Shown here in pieces: positions 22,718-36,600 of a DNA stretch of 64,000 bases (its first letter is position 1; each line of letters starts with the position of its first letter). This DNA is from Auriscalpium vulgare (Eukaryota; Basidiomycota; Agaricomycetes; Russulales; Auriscalpiaceae): contig JAHBBC010000003.1 of the NCBI GenBank assembly GCA_019915015.1, positions 248,001 through 312,000 on the forward strand. Reading direction: 5' to 3'. Made by a program: the position numbers and the translations under genes. Below the pieces are notes generated by a model. It did not search any database, was not told the DNA's origin, and saw nothing but the letters and a program-made list of their open reading frames with translations.

Positions 22718-24710
22718 TTATACTGCCTCTCGTTTCCGTGGCGCAGCGCGCAGGATATCGTCCACCCTCGAAGCCAGTCAGCATCCGAAGTGCCACACCG
22801 AACTCTGGATAGCTCACCTGATGATCATCTCTGCTGCCTCACTCGCGCTGAGAACCACCTGTCGCTTCAGTTTGTAGCTCTCTGTGATGCCTAATGCTCT
22901 CATCGACCCGATTGAGCCCTGTTCCATGTCTACAGCAAGTTAATTTCGTTCGTATGACATAGATCTATGCTCACCTAGGCCAGAATCCGATCGACCTTCG
23001 TAGTGCGCCGCCCGGAGTTGTGCAACGAGATCGGACGAATCATACCCGGCATTGTCGGCCAAGATGATGGGGATTTGTCGCAGCGCTCGTGCAAAAGCCT
23101 CAGCCGCGATAGCCTTCTTGCCGCTGACAAGCTTCGCGCCTTCCTCGACCGCCACACTCATCAGCATCTCGGAGCACCCTCCTCCGAGCACAATGCGGGT
23201 CTCCTTGACCGTTTGCGAAAGCACCGATAGCGCATCATGAAGTGACCGCTCCGCTTCGTCCACCATCTGATTTGTCGAGCCACGGAGCACAACGGTACAA
23301 GCCTCTCCGGCAGCAACGCCAGAGAACTTGATGAGCTGCAATACAGTCAGTGTTAACATGAGTGGGTTTGTTTCCAAGCAGTAGACTGGACGGACCTTGT
23401 CCTCGCCGATCATGATCTCCTCAATCAAGTCACATCGCCCGAGTTTCACCAGATCCGGACGGTCGAACGTGCTGGCGATCTCGCCGCCGGTCACCAAGGA
23501 CAAACGCTCGACGCCTTCGAAGTCAGCATGCTCAATCGTCATGACGCCCTTCTCGGCCAGTATTGACTCCGGGTAGTTGTAGATCAGTTGTCGGTTCACG
23601 AAGACGTTGATGCCGTGGCTCGCTATTGACTCGACTTTGGCCTTCATTTTCTCCTGGATACCACGATCAGTTCCAAACCGCTACTGACAAAATAAGCCAA
23701 TACGACTGACGCGTTCCGCCCGCTCCAGCTCGGCAAGCTTGCCAGTGCCATCAACCTTGACACGAGCACCGAAAATCTTGATTTTATCTGTGTCCATCGC
23801 TGTGACGCTGCGGTTCAGTGTCAAGACATCAACGTGGTCTGATATCACTCACAAGTGTTCGCTATGAGGATCTTTGCATTCTCTATGCGCTTGGGGCAAT
23901 TATTGCCGATCGACTTGTCGAGGATGAAGCCTCCCAACAAGCGTAAGCGCCGGAAACGAGACTATGAGCAATCCATAATACCTTCATCCAGGTAAGAGTC
24001 TGTCAGCTTGCCGCCGACCTTTTTAATGATTTGGATATGTTCCAGATCAGTGGATCCCTGAAATAACGCGGTGAGGGGAGTCAGGCTCGGACGCAGAGCG
24101 AGGCGCACCTTCAGTCGAAGAACAGCGTCGACGGCAAGGTTGGCGAAGTAGTCCTTGTCTTGCGAAAGGACTTTCGACGACAAAGTCGTCCGTGCAATGT
24201 TCATTAAATCTTGTCGGAATGTCGACGCATCGGATCTGGAAATCGAATTGGACCTGGAGGGCACGAAAGAAAGCCGGCTGCATACCCGTGGTCCACAGCA
24301 GCACCTTCCAGCGCCTTGAGTGCGGCTGCGCTCGCTATGCGGTATCCATGCACAATCGTCTGGGGGTGGATTTTCATCGCGATGAGCTTTTCGGCTTCGC
24401 GTAGCAGCTCAGCTGCGAGCACAGTGACGCTCGTGGTGCCATCGCCGACTTCATCGTCTTGGACCTTGGAGATGTTGACGAGTATCTTGGCTGCTGCATT
24501 GTCGAGCTGAATTGCCTTCAAGATGGTCGCGCCGTCGTTTGTGACATTGATGTCGCCCGAGGACATGGACTGGAGGATCTTATTCATGCCTTTTGGGCCG
24601 AGGGTGGACTTGACGAGATCGCCAAGGGCGAGGGCGCCGACGAAGGAGGAAAGCCTGGCATTCTCTGCCTTTTCTTCGGTCGCCTCGTCGCTGAAGATGT
24701 TGATAGACAT
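22718..24710 (-). CDS. CCT2: T-complex protein 1 subunit beta (CCT2)
   Basis: Subunit of the cytosolic chaperonin TRiC/CCT, which folds actin and tubulin. Nine exons (24710-24286, 24235-24109, 24057-23982, 23930-23853, 23799-23711, 23653-23396, 23335-22975, 22929-22818, 22766-22718) encode 524 residues. ATP-binding motifs [24 protein letters not shown] and [19 protein letters not shown] are present; [19 protein letters not shown] and [13 protein letters not shown] fit the beta subunit, as does [19 protein letters not shown] near the end. The start at [10 protein letters not shown] fits the family better than the in-frame ATG ten codons upstream. Divergent from actin. Confidence 0.95.
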
Positions 24711-25058
24711 GCTGGTGAGACTCGCGACGCGTCCTGGCAAATATTGGGTGTAAGCGGAGGTAGGGGCGTGGGAAAAGTTGCTATCGGCAACGTGCGGAGT
24801 AAGCGACAGAAAGTCGACGCTTGCGATTTCCTCTTGCCCACAACCCCCATCATCCTCCTCCGACGGTGAGTGTGCTCTGCTGCTCCTCGCTCCCTACGTA
24901 TGCCGCCGCTGACTGTCCTATCCCATCTCCTATTGGTCCCTATCTGACCATCGCGCATCGCCTTGCTGCGCACTGATGTCAATAAAAACCCTTGCCCACT
25001 CCTTTAGCCCCATCACCCTACTCTTTACTCCTCTCTTCTAACGAACTAACCTGCCAAA
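24711..25058. promoter_or_regulatory. bidirectional promoter, CCT2 / actin
   Basis: 348 bp between the CCT2 and actin start codons. TCAATAAAAACC near 24980 is a possible TATA-like element for actin, followed by a strong pyrimidine tract (TACTCTTTACTCCTCTCTTC) just before the actin ATG, a usual leader of highly expressed fungal genes. Confidence 0.6.
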
Positions 25059-26558
<1,500 letters not shown>

Positions 26559-27116
26559 ACACGCGTTGACGAGGTGGAGAAGGAAATACAAGAAGTGTAG
26601 AGCATATTATCAAAAGTTTGGTGCTGTCGTATGTCAGGTTTCTGCGTAGCTCCGTTTTTGTGCGGAGATATGTGAGAGAATCCTTTAGTTTACCTACTTT
26701 CCCCCTGTCGCGTCGGCGTCGGACTTGACGTTCTGCTATCTTGTTTGCGTTCTCTACATACGATATTGAAGACCTGTCACGACCGTAATGATTTGGAGGG
26801 CACGCGAAGGTAGTTGCGTGAGGCTCTAGCGGAGAGGCTGCAGGACCATGTGCACATCATCGACGTGCTGTGGTTGCGGACTGACTGTATAGAGACGGCG
26901 GACGTGTGAGTTGGCCTGGGATGTTGGAGACGACGTTGGCGGACGTGTGGCGGCAACGTCGGGCGCGGGCGCGGCGACATCGCGCCACTATCAGAGCAGG
27001 GGCATCTATAGCAGGGGCATCTATAGCAAATTGACTCAGAGTCTGGGCGGCGCACAAAAGCAGACGCACTGGCGGCCACGCAGGACAACCGCCCCGCCCG
27101 CCCTCGTCTGCCCGCC
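26559..27116. other. intergenic region upstream of methyltransferase
   Basis: 558 bp between the actin stop and the methyltransferase start. It holds the actin 3' UTR and the promoter of the next gene; the only structure seen is a short tandem repeat at 26995-27024. Confidence 0.5.
26995..27024. repeat. 15-bp perfect tandem repeat, two copies
   Basis: AGCAGGGGCATCTAT occurs at 26995-27009 and again at 27010-27024, followed by a partial AGCA. It lies about 95 bp upstream of the methyltransferase ATG. Confidence 0.8.
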
Positions 27117-30100
27117 ATGCTGTCCCGCCCCGACACGTCCCAGTCGCCGCAGCCCGCCCCGTCCTCCTCCTCCTCCCTCGCCCTCACACACACCGACGAC
27201 GACTCGCCCAGCTCCGCCTCCTCGCGCCCCGCCAGCAGGTCCGTCTCCTCCTTCCTCTACGGCACCCCCGCCACCAGAAGGCCCTCCCGCAAGTTCGCGT
27301 TGCCCCGGAAACGCACAAACTCGCTCTCGTCGCCGCGCCCAGACGATGGCCCCGGCCCTGCGACCGCGTCCCAGCCCGCACGCACGCACGCCCATCGCGC
27401 GCAGGCCGCCCTGCCCACGCGGCCCTCCAGCTCTTCGGGCACGTCCGAACGCGCGCGCGTGCCCATCGTCGTCACCTCGCCGTTCGCCGCCGCGTCTCCG
27501 CATCCCGTGAGTCCCGCTCGTTCCCGCGCTACCTTTGTGCAACCCCTCACTTTCTCCTCTTGTATATCTACCCCCACGGCCCCCTTTCCCCATGCTCTCC
27601 CCACTCCTGACCACACAGCCCTTTGCGGACCTCATGCCCATCCGCCGCAAGAGCTCCAAAAAATTGGCCCGCAAGGAGTCCCTCCCCGTCACCAGCAGCC
27701 CGCTCCGCGCGACGTCCAGTCATGACTCTGCATCTGCCTCTGCTTCTGCCTCTACCTCCTCCACCTCCTCGGCCACCGCCGCCACAACGCCGCCGCCTGA
27801 CACGCAATTCTCTACCACGGATCGCGCTATTCTCGCCGAGCTCAAGCGCAATGTCGCCGCACGCGAGTCGCAGTTCAAGATGAAGAGCGGTCGCAAGCAC
27901 CACCCGTACCCCTTGAAGGAGGCGCCGTACCCGCGCAACTACGAGCGCGTAGTGATCGACCAGTGAGCCGTTGCCCTTCTCCCATTTCCCGTTGACTGAG
28001 CACGCGCAGCGATGTGTGGGAGACGACGTTCTGCATGCAGCTCTCCGGCAGCCTCACGTTCCATGTGTTCCCGACGCCCCCGACGAAAGTGTGCGTGTGC
28101 GTGCAGTCTTGGGATGACCCTGACTGACCTTTGTTGCAGGCTGGACCTTGGCTGCGGTGAGAACAGACTTGCCGCGCTTGTTCCGCGGCGCGCCGGTGCT
28201 CATGTAGTCGCGTTGGTACAGGATCTGGGAGTTGGATTTTGGAGGGTGCACGGCAGTGGCGGGTACGTCCCCGGTCTCTGCGACACGTCTCTCATTCGCT
28301 GACCTGCCTTCTCATTGACCGCAGAATTGCGAATTCGTCGGTGCGTCCGCGATCTATCCAAGCGGCATCCAGGCTCATCTACGTCTACAGGACTGGACCT
28401 TGTACCCCTGCACCCAGATCTCTCTCACCTGCGCTCCACCGACCTATCCGCTCGCATAACATGGGTCCAAGCAAACTGGTACGTCCCGCTCTAGCCACTC
28501 TGCCCATTCCTCACTCCGCTCTCAGTCTCGAAGGCCTCCCGTTCCCAAACGACGAGTTTGACTTTGTGTGAGCCCCACCCCTTCGACCATCTCTCTGCTG
28601 CATGGCCGGAGGCTGACGCGGTCGCGTCACAGGCACGTTAAGCGCATTGCGCATGGCATTCCGGAAGATAAGGTGGGCTCTCGTTTCCCAGCCCCTCGGC
28701 GTCTGTCTCACCTGCATGGATTCACCGCAGTGGGATGGCCTGCTCGAGGAGATCGTGCGCGTGATGAAGCCCGGCGCCGCGTTTGAGGTGCGTGCACTGC
28801 CGTTCATCTCTGTGTATCTTCTCGCCGTCTTCTGGAGCGTTTCCTGGCCACTGCTATTGAACCCGTGTCCATTGAGATGCCAACGGGACCGAATTGGCTG
28901 CCTTCTCGTTCTCGTTCACGCTGAATGCAAATATATGCGGTGCTCACCGCAATTGTTCGTGCAGATGCTTGAAGAAGAGCTGTCGTTTCCTGGGAAGCCG
29001 CCGGCCGCGCCCCTCTCGCGTCCGAGCACGCCGACGCCCATCCCGTACCTCCCAACGCCCCCGCAGTCCAACGACGATCTCACGGGCCGCTCCCCTCCCC
29101 GTCCGCCGGCTTCCGTTGCTCCTCCCGCACGCTCACATCATCGCATGCTCTCGCACTCGCAAGGGGCTCCGCATGTGCACCACCCGCCGCCCCCTGCGCC
29201 CCTGCGCCCGTCGCTTAGCGCAGAGTCCGTCAGCGCGCCGAACGCCGCACCTCTCAACCCACGCGATCATATGCTGCTTGAGTACATCTACACCGAGACG
29301 CACGCTGCACGCTTCATCAATCTATCGCCCATCTCGCTGCTTGCGAACTCCCTGCCGCTGTATTTTCGCGGTGCGTGCCTTCTCCCACCCTTGCCCCCCG
29401 CTGAATTCTGACAGAGTGAGGGGCAGATGTTCGCACACACGCGCCTATCATTCTCATGTTCCCTCCTGTATCCGTATCGGCCTCGAAGCGCGCGCCGCAG
29501 AAGGGCCATGGGGCATCGACGGACGGGGAGAGCGAGAGCGAGAGCGAATTGTTGGAGTGCGAGAAGGCAAGGAGCTTCCGTGCGCAGACCTCGCGGGACA
29601 CGCTGCGGCCCAAGCAGCCTCCCAAGCAGCCTCCCAAGCAGCCTCCGGACGAGCCACTGAAAGTTTTGCACGGGCGCGAGCTCATGGAGCACGTGTCACA
29701 ATACGTCGTGCTCGACTCGTCGTTGCAGTCTGCATTCCCGCCGGGCCCTGCGCGACAGCGCTCTGCGGCGGCGGCGGCGGCGGCGGTAGGCAGTGTCGCC
29801 CTGCACGCCAACGCAAGCAAGAGCACGACGTCGCTGCACGGGCGCGCGCGCAGTACATTTGCGTCCCCGTCGACGCTCACACTCTCCTCGACCGCGTCGC
29901 CGGCGTGGTCTGATCAATCCTCGGACGCGCAGACGAGCCCGAGCACGACCGCCCTGGACCCGGATGGATACAAGTTTGTTTCGCGCCTGATGAACCGCTT
30001 GCCGAACCGGCAGCTCGAGTTCGATGTGCGCTCGTTGAATCTACACCTGTCGCTGCGCACGTGCGAGGTGCTCGCGTGCGCGGAGGCGATGTGGGAGTGG

Positions 30101-30600
30101 GTTGCGCGGTGGCAAGAGCAGATGCGATGGCGCATGGTCGAGTGGGAGGCGGGTCGCGCGCGGGACGACGGCACGGAAGCGCACGCACGCGAGCTATTGG
30201 GCATGTCGCGCGCGGAATTCGACATCCTGCTGAACCGGTTTGAGATGTGCGTTTATTTTATATTCGACGGCGATATGAGAAGCTAACGGTTGCCTGCGTG
30301 CACAGAGACATGCACGACTGCGTTGGCTTCGACGGACGTCTTGCGGACGCGTTCCACTGGCCGTCCCCCCTGCTCTCGCGCACGTCCGAGCGTCGCGCGT
30401 TCGATACGGCCTGCGCCAAATGGGACGAATACCGCGCGCGTCAAGCCACGCATGCGCCGACATACACGCACGCCCGGACGCGCTCGCGCGCGCGGACGGA
30501 TCCGACGCCGCGCACGGAACCGCCGCCTGCTGTGGACAGCGACGCGCCGCCTGCGCAGCGCGTGAGCCGGACGATCCGCGTGTTCTGCGCGTGGAAGTGA
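27117..30600 (+). CDS. Class I SAM-dependent methyltransferase, substrate unknown
   Basis: Thirteen exons (27117-27506, 27619-27962, 28010-28090, 28140-28156, 28222-28262, 28325-28340, 28391-28478, 28526-28567, 28633-28672, 28731-28787, 28965-29370, 29427-30246, 30306-30600) give 878 residues. A Ser/Pro-rich N-terminus of about 240 residues precedes the Rossmann core: motif I KVLDLGCGSGSWILEGARQW, then CEFVGLDLVPLHPDL, FPNDEFDFVHVKRIAHGI and WDGLLEEIVRVMKPGAAFEM. The core is cut into exons as short as 16 and 17 nt. A long Pro/Ser-rich and Arg-rich C-terminal half follows, containing YIYTETHAARFINLSP and NRLPNRQLEFDVRSLNLHL. It resembles a basidiomycete methyltransferase family with the same core; no substrate can be inferred. 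Confidence 0.88.
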
Positions 30601-32159
30601 CGCCACGGGCGGGGGAGAGGCGGGTGCGCCACGGCGGGCTTGGGGCGGCGGGTTGCCAGGGCGGCCGGCGCTAGACCGCGGTGGGATGATGTGGAATTCA
30701 GGGCAGGGCTGTGGGTGGAAAATTGCGCGAACGCGCTCGGAAGGGCACCGGGGAAGGATCGGCTGGTGCTGCTCGCGATGCACATGGCCCGGATCCTTGG
30801 AACGATCGGAGGGGAGCGAGCGCGCGTACGTATGCGTCCGCATGCGGCGCACAATGGTCTGCGTCCCCGCACTCCGCGACACGCCCACGCTAGTCACAGC
30901 GCCCTTCTCCCCACCTCCCCTGCAATATATCGCGCCGCAGCACTACGCGCACGCGATCCCCTACTAGTGGCAGACGCAGCTTCTATCCCGCAAGGCGCCC
31001 ACCGGCCAGGAGGGCAGCTTGGGGGTTCGGTTGGCAGGCGCCTTGGGTGCACTGAGCGACGTGGCTGGTGCTGAATCTGCTTCCGCGCGCTGCGGTGGCC
31101 TGGTCCCAGGAGCACGCGGTGACCCCGTATCAAACAGGCGCGAGATGGAAATGCACTCAGGGGCGGGGTGCAGGCCTGGCGGTGCCACCGGGGCGCCCCT
31201 GTTGGCGTGGCTTCGCGAAAGATAGGCTTGCCGTGATCTGCCGCGTCCCAGTCCCAGCCCCCGAGCCACTTGGGATTAGAGTTGGTCGCCCGCGCTGCGT
31301 CAACGAATCGCCGCGCGCCGTCCACGCACACCCCCACGCCCCGCCCTCCCCTGGCTCCGCACGAATATTTCCGTCTCCGCGAGCATCTGTCCCAGACGCA
31401 CGATTTGGGGTGTGCCCAGCGTGTGCCCTGCGCGGGCTTCTGTGCGCGAGTGGCGGCACCCTCAGAGTTTAAACTTGCGAGCTATGGGAGCCTCGGTGGA
31501 CGCTTCGCGTCTGGGCTGCTCTGCCCGCGTGTACGTACCCTTTGCTATCAACGCCCTGCCCAACGCGCATCCAGCCCTCGCCGCCCCGAATACGGGCGCC
31601 GTCGCCGCATCATATGACATGCGTCTTGTTGCCATCTGAGTCGCGGATCGCGCCCTGTCGCAGGGCGGCGGCCGGAAGAGGCGGACAAGGGCGGACACGG
31701 GCAAATGGGGCAGTGGGCGGGTACGGGGTCGCGTAAAAGGTAGCAATCCAGGTACACCCTGCCTGCGCCCGCGAATGGAAAGCGTCCGCGTTTGCTGCCG
31801 GCGTTCATTATTCGATCCCGCGTACTGCCGCCGGCGAACGAGTATATACAGCGAAGCAAGGGCCGGGTTGTGCAGAGGCTGGCAAGTGCAAGTAATACAA
31901 CGGGGCAAGAAACTGGCAAGAAGCGGTGAATGGAGCAGACGCTATGTTTCGTGACAAGTCATCAGGAGCCCAGGGGATAGAAAAGTAAGAAAGAGCGCAT
32001 AAAGGCAGGGAGGCAGTAGTAGTAGCACGCGGCGGACACATAATAACTAAAGACCCAACAACTGCCGGACAAGAAAACGATCGCGTATGATTACAGCGGG
32101 AACAAAACTGCCGTGTATGACTGCGCAAAGTCCATCATCACACCCTTCCCCTTCCCTGC
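30601..32159. other. long GC-rich intergenic region, no gene recognised
   Basis: About 1.56 kb between the convergent stops of the methyltransferase and the MCM1-like gene. Many overlapping ORFs occur on both strands, as expected from high GC, but none shows family motifs or a coherent splice chain. From about 31800 the base composition becomes more AT-rich, consistent with the MCM1 3' UTR. Confidence 0.5.
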
Positions 32160-33298
32160 TCATGGCCTGTACCCGCCCTGCCAGTGCTGCGGCTGGGCCT
32201 GCTGCGGCTGCCCAAAGCCGTACGTGCCCGGGGGGCCCGGCGGCGCCATCAGGCCCTGCTGCTGTGCGGCATACATGTCGCGCGCGCCGTGCCCGCCAGG
32301 GTGGTACTGGCCCGTCGGGCTCGCGTGCGTGTAGTGCGGCGACGTCGGCTGCTGCACGGGCGACGCGGTCGTCGGCGACGGCCCGAGCGCGATCTGCGGC
32401 GCGTGCGCGCTCTGTGCGTGCGTCGGGATCGCGAGCGCGGACGGCAGCGCGCTCGCGGGCGAGTGCGGGGACGCGGGCGGGTTCGCGCCTGCGCTCGAGT
32501 TGGAGCGCGCCGCGCGGCTCGTGGTCGACTCGCGGCGGCGGCGCTTCGTGCCGCGCTGCTCGCCGCCGTCGTCGTCACCGTCGGGCGCGTCGTCGGGCTT
32601 GTCGCCGCCGATGGCGAGCCCGCCGGGAACGTTGGAGTGGTGCGCGGGGACACCCATGGGCGCGTTGCCGGGGCGGCCGCCGATGGGGGTGCCGACAGGC
32701 ATGGTGGAGGGGAGGGTGCCGTGGGGGGCGTTGAGACACGCCTGGATGAGGTTCTTGCCCTCGGGCTGGGTGACGAGGGGCTGGAGTTTGGCGGTGGTGA
32801 AGGTGTAGACGAGGCCGGTCTCGGAGACGACAAGGAGGAGGACCTGGGTGCCGGTGAGGGTGGAGAGTTCGTATGCCTAGCGGGGGTGTGTAAGCGCGAC
32901 GTGGACAGGCGGGGCAGCACAGTCAACGAACCTTTTTCATGATGCCTGATGGCGGGCAATGAGCGTATGTTTTTTGGGACGCAGAGAGCGGGGCGGGACG
33001 TACCAGCCTTCCTTTTCGAGAAGGTAATGTGTCGCCTGGATTTGTCCTGGATAAATTCAATCTTGATCTTGCGACGGCCGGCCTTCTTGTCCTTGGGCTT
33101 GTCGTCGTCGTCGTCGTCCTCGACGGGGCTCTCGTTCGCGTCCTGGTCGTTGATGAACTGGTCTGCGGCGGCGGCGGCGGGGTCTGCGGGATGGCGCTTG
33201 GAGGGGTCGTCCTGCTGCATGGCTTGTGGTGGGTAGGGCTGCTGTGCGTAGGGGACGGGAGGGACGGCTGGCTGTGACTGGCGACGGTAGCTGGCCAT
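32160..33298 (-). CDS. MCM1: MADS-box transcription factor, MCM1/SRF type
   Basis: Sequence-specific regulator of mating, cell-cycle and metabolic genes in fungi. Exons 33298-33004, 32945-32932 and 32876-32160 encode 341 residues. An acidic stretch (VEDDDDDDKPKDKKAG) leads into the MADS box at about residues 78-135: RRKIKIEFIQDKSRRHITFS, then KRKAGIMKKAYELSTLTG and QVLLLVVSETGLVYTFTT, an SRF/Mcm1-type box. The middle exon is 14 nt (encoding most of GIMKK). The C-terminal half is Pro/Gln/Ser-rich, typical of activation regions. The start (MASYRRQSQP) is preceded by a repetitive untranslated leader. Confidence 0.93.
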
Positions 33299-33616
33299 GC
33301 AGGGGCGGGGGCGACGGCGGGGACGAGGACGAGGACGAGGACGGGGACGGGGACGAGGACGGGGAGCGTTGGATGAGGACGACCGGAATAGGCAGGGGGT
33401 CGAAAGAGGAAGGCAGAGAAGGGGGTTGCGAGCCCTCCCTTTTCCAGCAACCACCGCTTATCTATATCCAGAACTTTCCCAGGCACCCGCCCAGCCCCAA
33501 CACGACCACACATCGGCCCCAGCCCCTGCGCCCCAGCTTCCCTTTTCCGGCTGTCGGACGTCTCCGTTTCGCAAACACATCCATTGCTGCTATTGCCCTA
33601 CGACACACACCGCTCA
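33299..33616. promoter_or_regulatory. MCM1 5' region with GAC/GAG tandem run
   Basis: 318 bp between the MCM1 start and the stop of the upstream minus-strand gene. It includes an imperfect hexamer run (GGACGA/GGACGG units) at about 33321-33363 immediately upstream of the MCM1 ATG. In one frame it reads Pro-Arg repeats without an upstream ATG of its own, so I take it as leader sequence. Confidence 0.5.
33321..33363. repeat. hexanucleotide-like GA/GC repeat
   Basis: Units of GGACGA and GGACGG are repeated about seven times. Low-complexity leader DNA of the MCM1-like gene. Confidence 0.7.
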
Positions 33617-36600
33617 TCATCGCCCGCGTCGGCCCACCGCCCGCAACGCCTCCGCAACTCGCTCTTCCAGGACCGCCCCCGGCCGGCGCGCCCGCACTTC
33701 CTGCAGCGCGCTCACCAGGCGCCCGTCGGTCCCGCCGCCCACGTACGCAGCCGTCTCCTCGTCTGCCGCACACATAGTCAGCGCGCATGAGACCCAGCGC
33801 CCGCACCGTCCAGCCAGCGACCGCACGCACCGCTCGGCTCCACCCCCAGGCGGCTCAGGTGGATGTTGCTGCAGTCCGCGTCGCGGCACTCTCCGCCCCC
33901 GGGCACCTCGTACTGGCAAATCGCGCCCTCGAGCACCTGCATGTTATTCAAATGCCTCAGCGCCGCGCGCAGCTTCAGGAGCCTCAGGTCCGGCACTCTG
34001 TCGTCGCCCTGTCCTGCGCCTTGCCACGTTGACGCCGGCTCCTGCGAGACAAGTGAGCGCCCGCTGAGAAAAGGGTAATGGGATAGCACAGAATCGTAGG
34101 TCCTGAATCGCGCTTCGTCTTCGTGCGCCGTCCCCGCGGGTGCTTCCTGTAATCAAAAAATAGAAGCCCCCCGCTGTCATCAGCCCACGCAACGCATATC
34201 ATCTCTCACGGCGGATGCCTCCGGGGCGCAGAGAGAGCGAGCACGCACCTGGGCCGACGCCGCGACGTCGACGCCTCTCGACCCGTCTTGGCCCGACGGG
34301 CCAGGAACCTGTGCGGTCAGAAGGGGCCCATGCGGTACCTGGATGTGCACCGACGACACAGCCGACAGCGAGCAGCGACGACGGAAAAAAAAGCAGAAAA
34401 CGTGGATCAGAACAGACTGGCGGAGAGCGTCCCAGAGGGGAGAAAGAGATCCTTGCCACTTGTTCTTGCCGAGCCTCGGCCGTAAGGACTGCAGGCGCCA
34501 GGGACCGATGGAGGCGCATAATTGACATTTGCGGGACGTCACGCGGCGCCAGCGGAGCAGGTTGCGAAGGGGGGCGGTGCGCGGCGCAGCGTGTGGACCA
34601 GCGGGGCGGGGAGGGAAAGGAAGGCAGGGGGATGGTAAGGAGGCTCGGCGGAGGGCAAGAGATGGGGAACGACTCGCCTTGTTCTCCGGTCGTGGCGTGC
34701 GGGACGCCGCTGGGCGCAGCAGGCGCGAGAGGCTCAGCGAGCGAGTCATCTGCGGGTGGGAAAAGAGCCGCCGAAAACGGAAGTGCCCCGGAATGGAAAG
34801 GAAGCGGTGCAAAATGAAGGGGCGGAAAAAGAAAGAGCGGACACGCTAGTCAGCAGAGCGTCCGTATGTCGAAATGGCGGGAAGAGCAGGACCGATGGGG
34901 GTGGACGTTACTGCTTCCTGGCCACCGTGCACGGTCGATAGGGGAGCAGGCCCTGCAGCACAGTCAGCCAGCATGCACGCAGCAGACCAGAAGAGGCGGA
35001 AGCAAAGGGGCGCTCGCGGGTCAGGCGATTGCCCCCGCTCAGACTATCACAGGGCAAGGCATGCGACGCACCTTGCAGGCTCTGCGTCGCTGTCTCTTGG
35101 CCAGCCGGGCCCTCCCTGGACTGCGGCGTCGCTCGCCCCGACATCTGCAGCACAGACGTTATAAGACTTTCACAGGCCCGCCCGCAGGACGCACCGCCAG
35201 CTTCCGCAGCTTCTGCTCCTCTCGCAGCTTGATCAGCGCCCGCATGCGCTGGATCTCCACCTCGAGGTCATCGGCGGACGTCGTCGGCGTGCCCGACGCC
35301 GGCACCTCCTCCTCGTCGCCGTCTTCGCTGTCGCTGATGTCGATGACGCAGCGCCGTGTTCCACTGACGCTCGCGAAGCCCCCCGCCGCCGCAGCGTGCA
35401 TTCGGCGCCGCACGTGTGGGTTGGGGTGGTGCGCGCCCCCGTACGTGTGTGCTTGCCCATTGCCGTTCCCGATGGAGCCTGTGCGGGAGGGCGGCGCGAG
35501 CGCGTACGGGTTCGACGCGCCAGAATCGACGTCGACAAAGTCGGCGGCGACAGGGCGCTTCAGGCCCCGTCGCGGGACAGGTGCGGCCGGCTGCGGCGTG
35601 CTTGACGACCGCGAGCTGTTGTCGTGTGATAAGGGCGGGGTGGGCCCGCTGTCCATCTCTGAATCCTCCGGCAACCCCAGACCAAGGCTTAACTCCACCG
35701 CCATCTCTTCTGGTGAGTCGTCGGTGCTGGAGGAGTCCATTGCAGTGCTGGGTGGCGGCGTCGCTTCCCGATCTTCATATGGAGAATTATTCGAAACAAA
35801 AGACGCTTGACCACCAAGGCCAGGGATGTCGTCGTCCACATCCATGGCGTCCGGGCTAGCAGCACGACGGCCATCGAGGAATGAATTGTCTCGCGATGGG
35901 CCTGCACTACTGGTCGCCGACCCCGTAGAGCTCGCGTCGATGGTTTTCAGGAAATCGTCCACGCTCGCCTGTGGAACCACAGGCCGCATGTCGACTGTAG
36001 TGGCAGACGGCTGTCCTGACGAGGCTCCGTCAGCACTCGTGAAAGAAGATGTCTCATGGCGCCTCCGTGATGCCTGCACGGCTTTGCGCGCCAGCAGTTC
36101 TTGACGCTTCAGTTGTTCCATTGCAGCGAGGTTGTCGGACCCTTCGGGGACGGCAACTGCCATCCCACGTGGAACGAAAGGCGGAGCGTCCACTGAAAGG
36201 CTGTTCAGTGCGGCGTGAGGTGTGGATGACCGGGCAGTCAGACCTTGAGGTACACTGGGCTTCGACGGGAGGCTTGGGTGCGAAGACGATGCAAATGGAT
36301 CATCGCCGTTGAAATCTTGTGGAGGGGGTTCGGAAGCGATGGGAACATATGTGACGGCCTCAGGAGGTGGCGGAAAAGGAGGTATCCCAGTAGGGTCGAA
36401 GTTGGCCGGGAGGCGCAGGTTGAGCTCGGTGAAAACATAGAAAATAATTTCCCGCGACAAGCCACAATCTACAAGGTATTCCGGAGGAACGCCCCATCCA
36501 AGAAGGTCAAGGACAATGTCCTTGGTGGTGTTGTACTGTTCTTGAGTGACTGACGGAAAAGTAGGTAAGAGTGCATCATAGCGTTGGAGGGAAGGACGAC

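Noticed and set aside
28894..29913. 339-codon ORF on the plus strand overlapping the methyltransferase
   Set aside because: It is an out-of-frame shadow of exons 11-12 in GC-rich DNA; composition (Arg/Pro/Ser) is typical of a shadow frame, and the methyltransferase frame carries the conserved motifs.
30283..30897. 204-codon ORF antisense to the methyltransferase 3' end
   Set aside because: Antisense shadow of a GC-rich coding exon; no motif, no splice partner.
33299..33454. N-terminal extension of MCM1 with Pro-Arg repeats
   Set aside because: The extension has no ATG start, comes from a hexanucleotide run, and Mcm1 proteins begin close to the acidic stretch; treated as untranslated leader.
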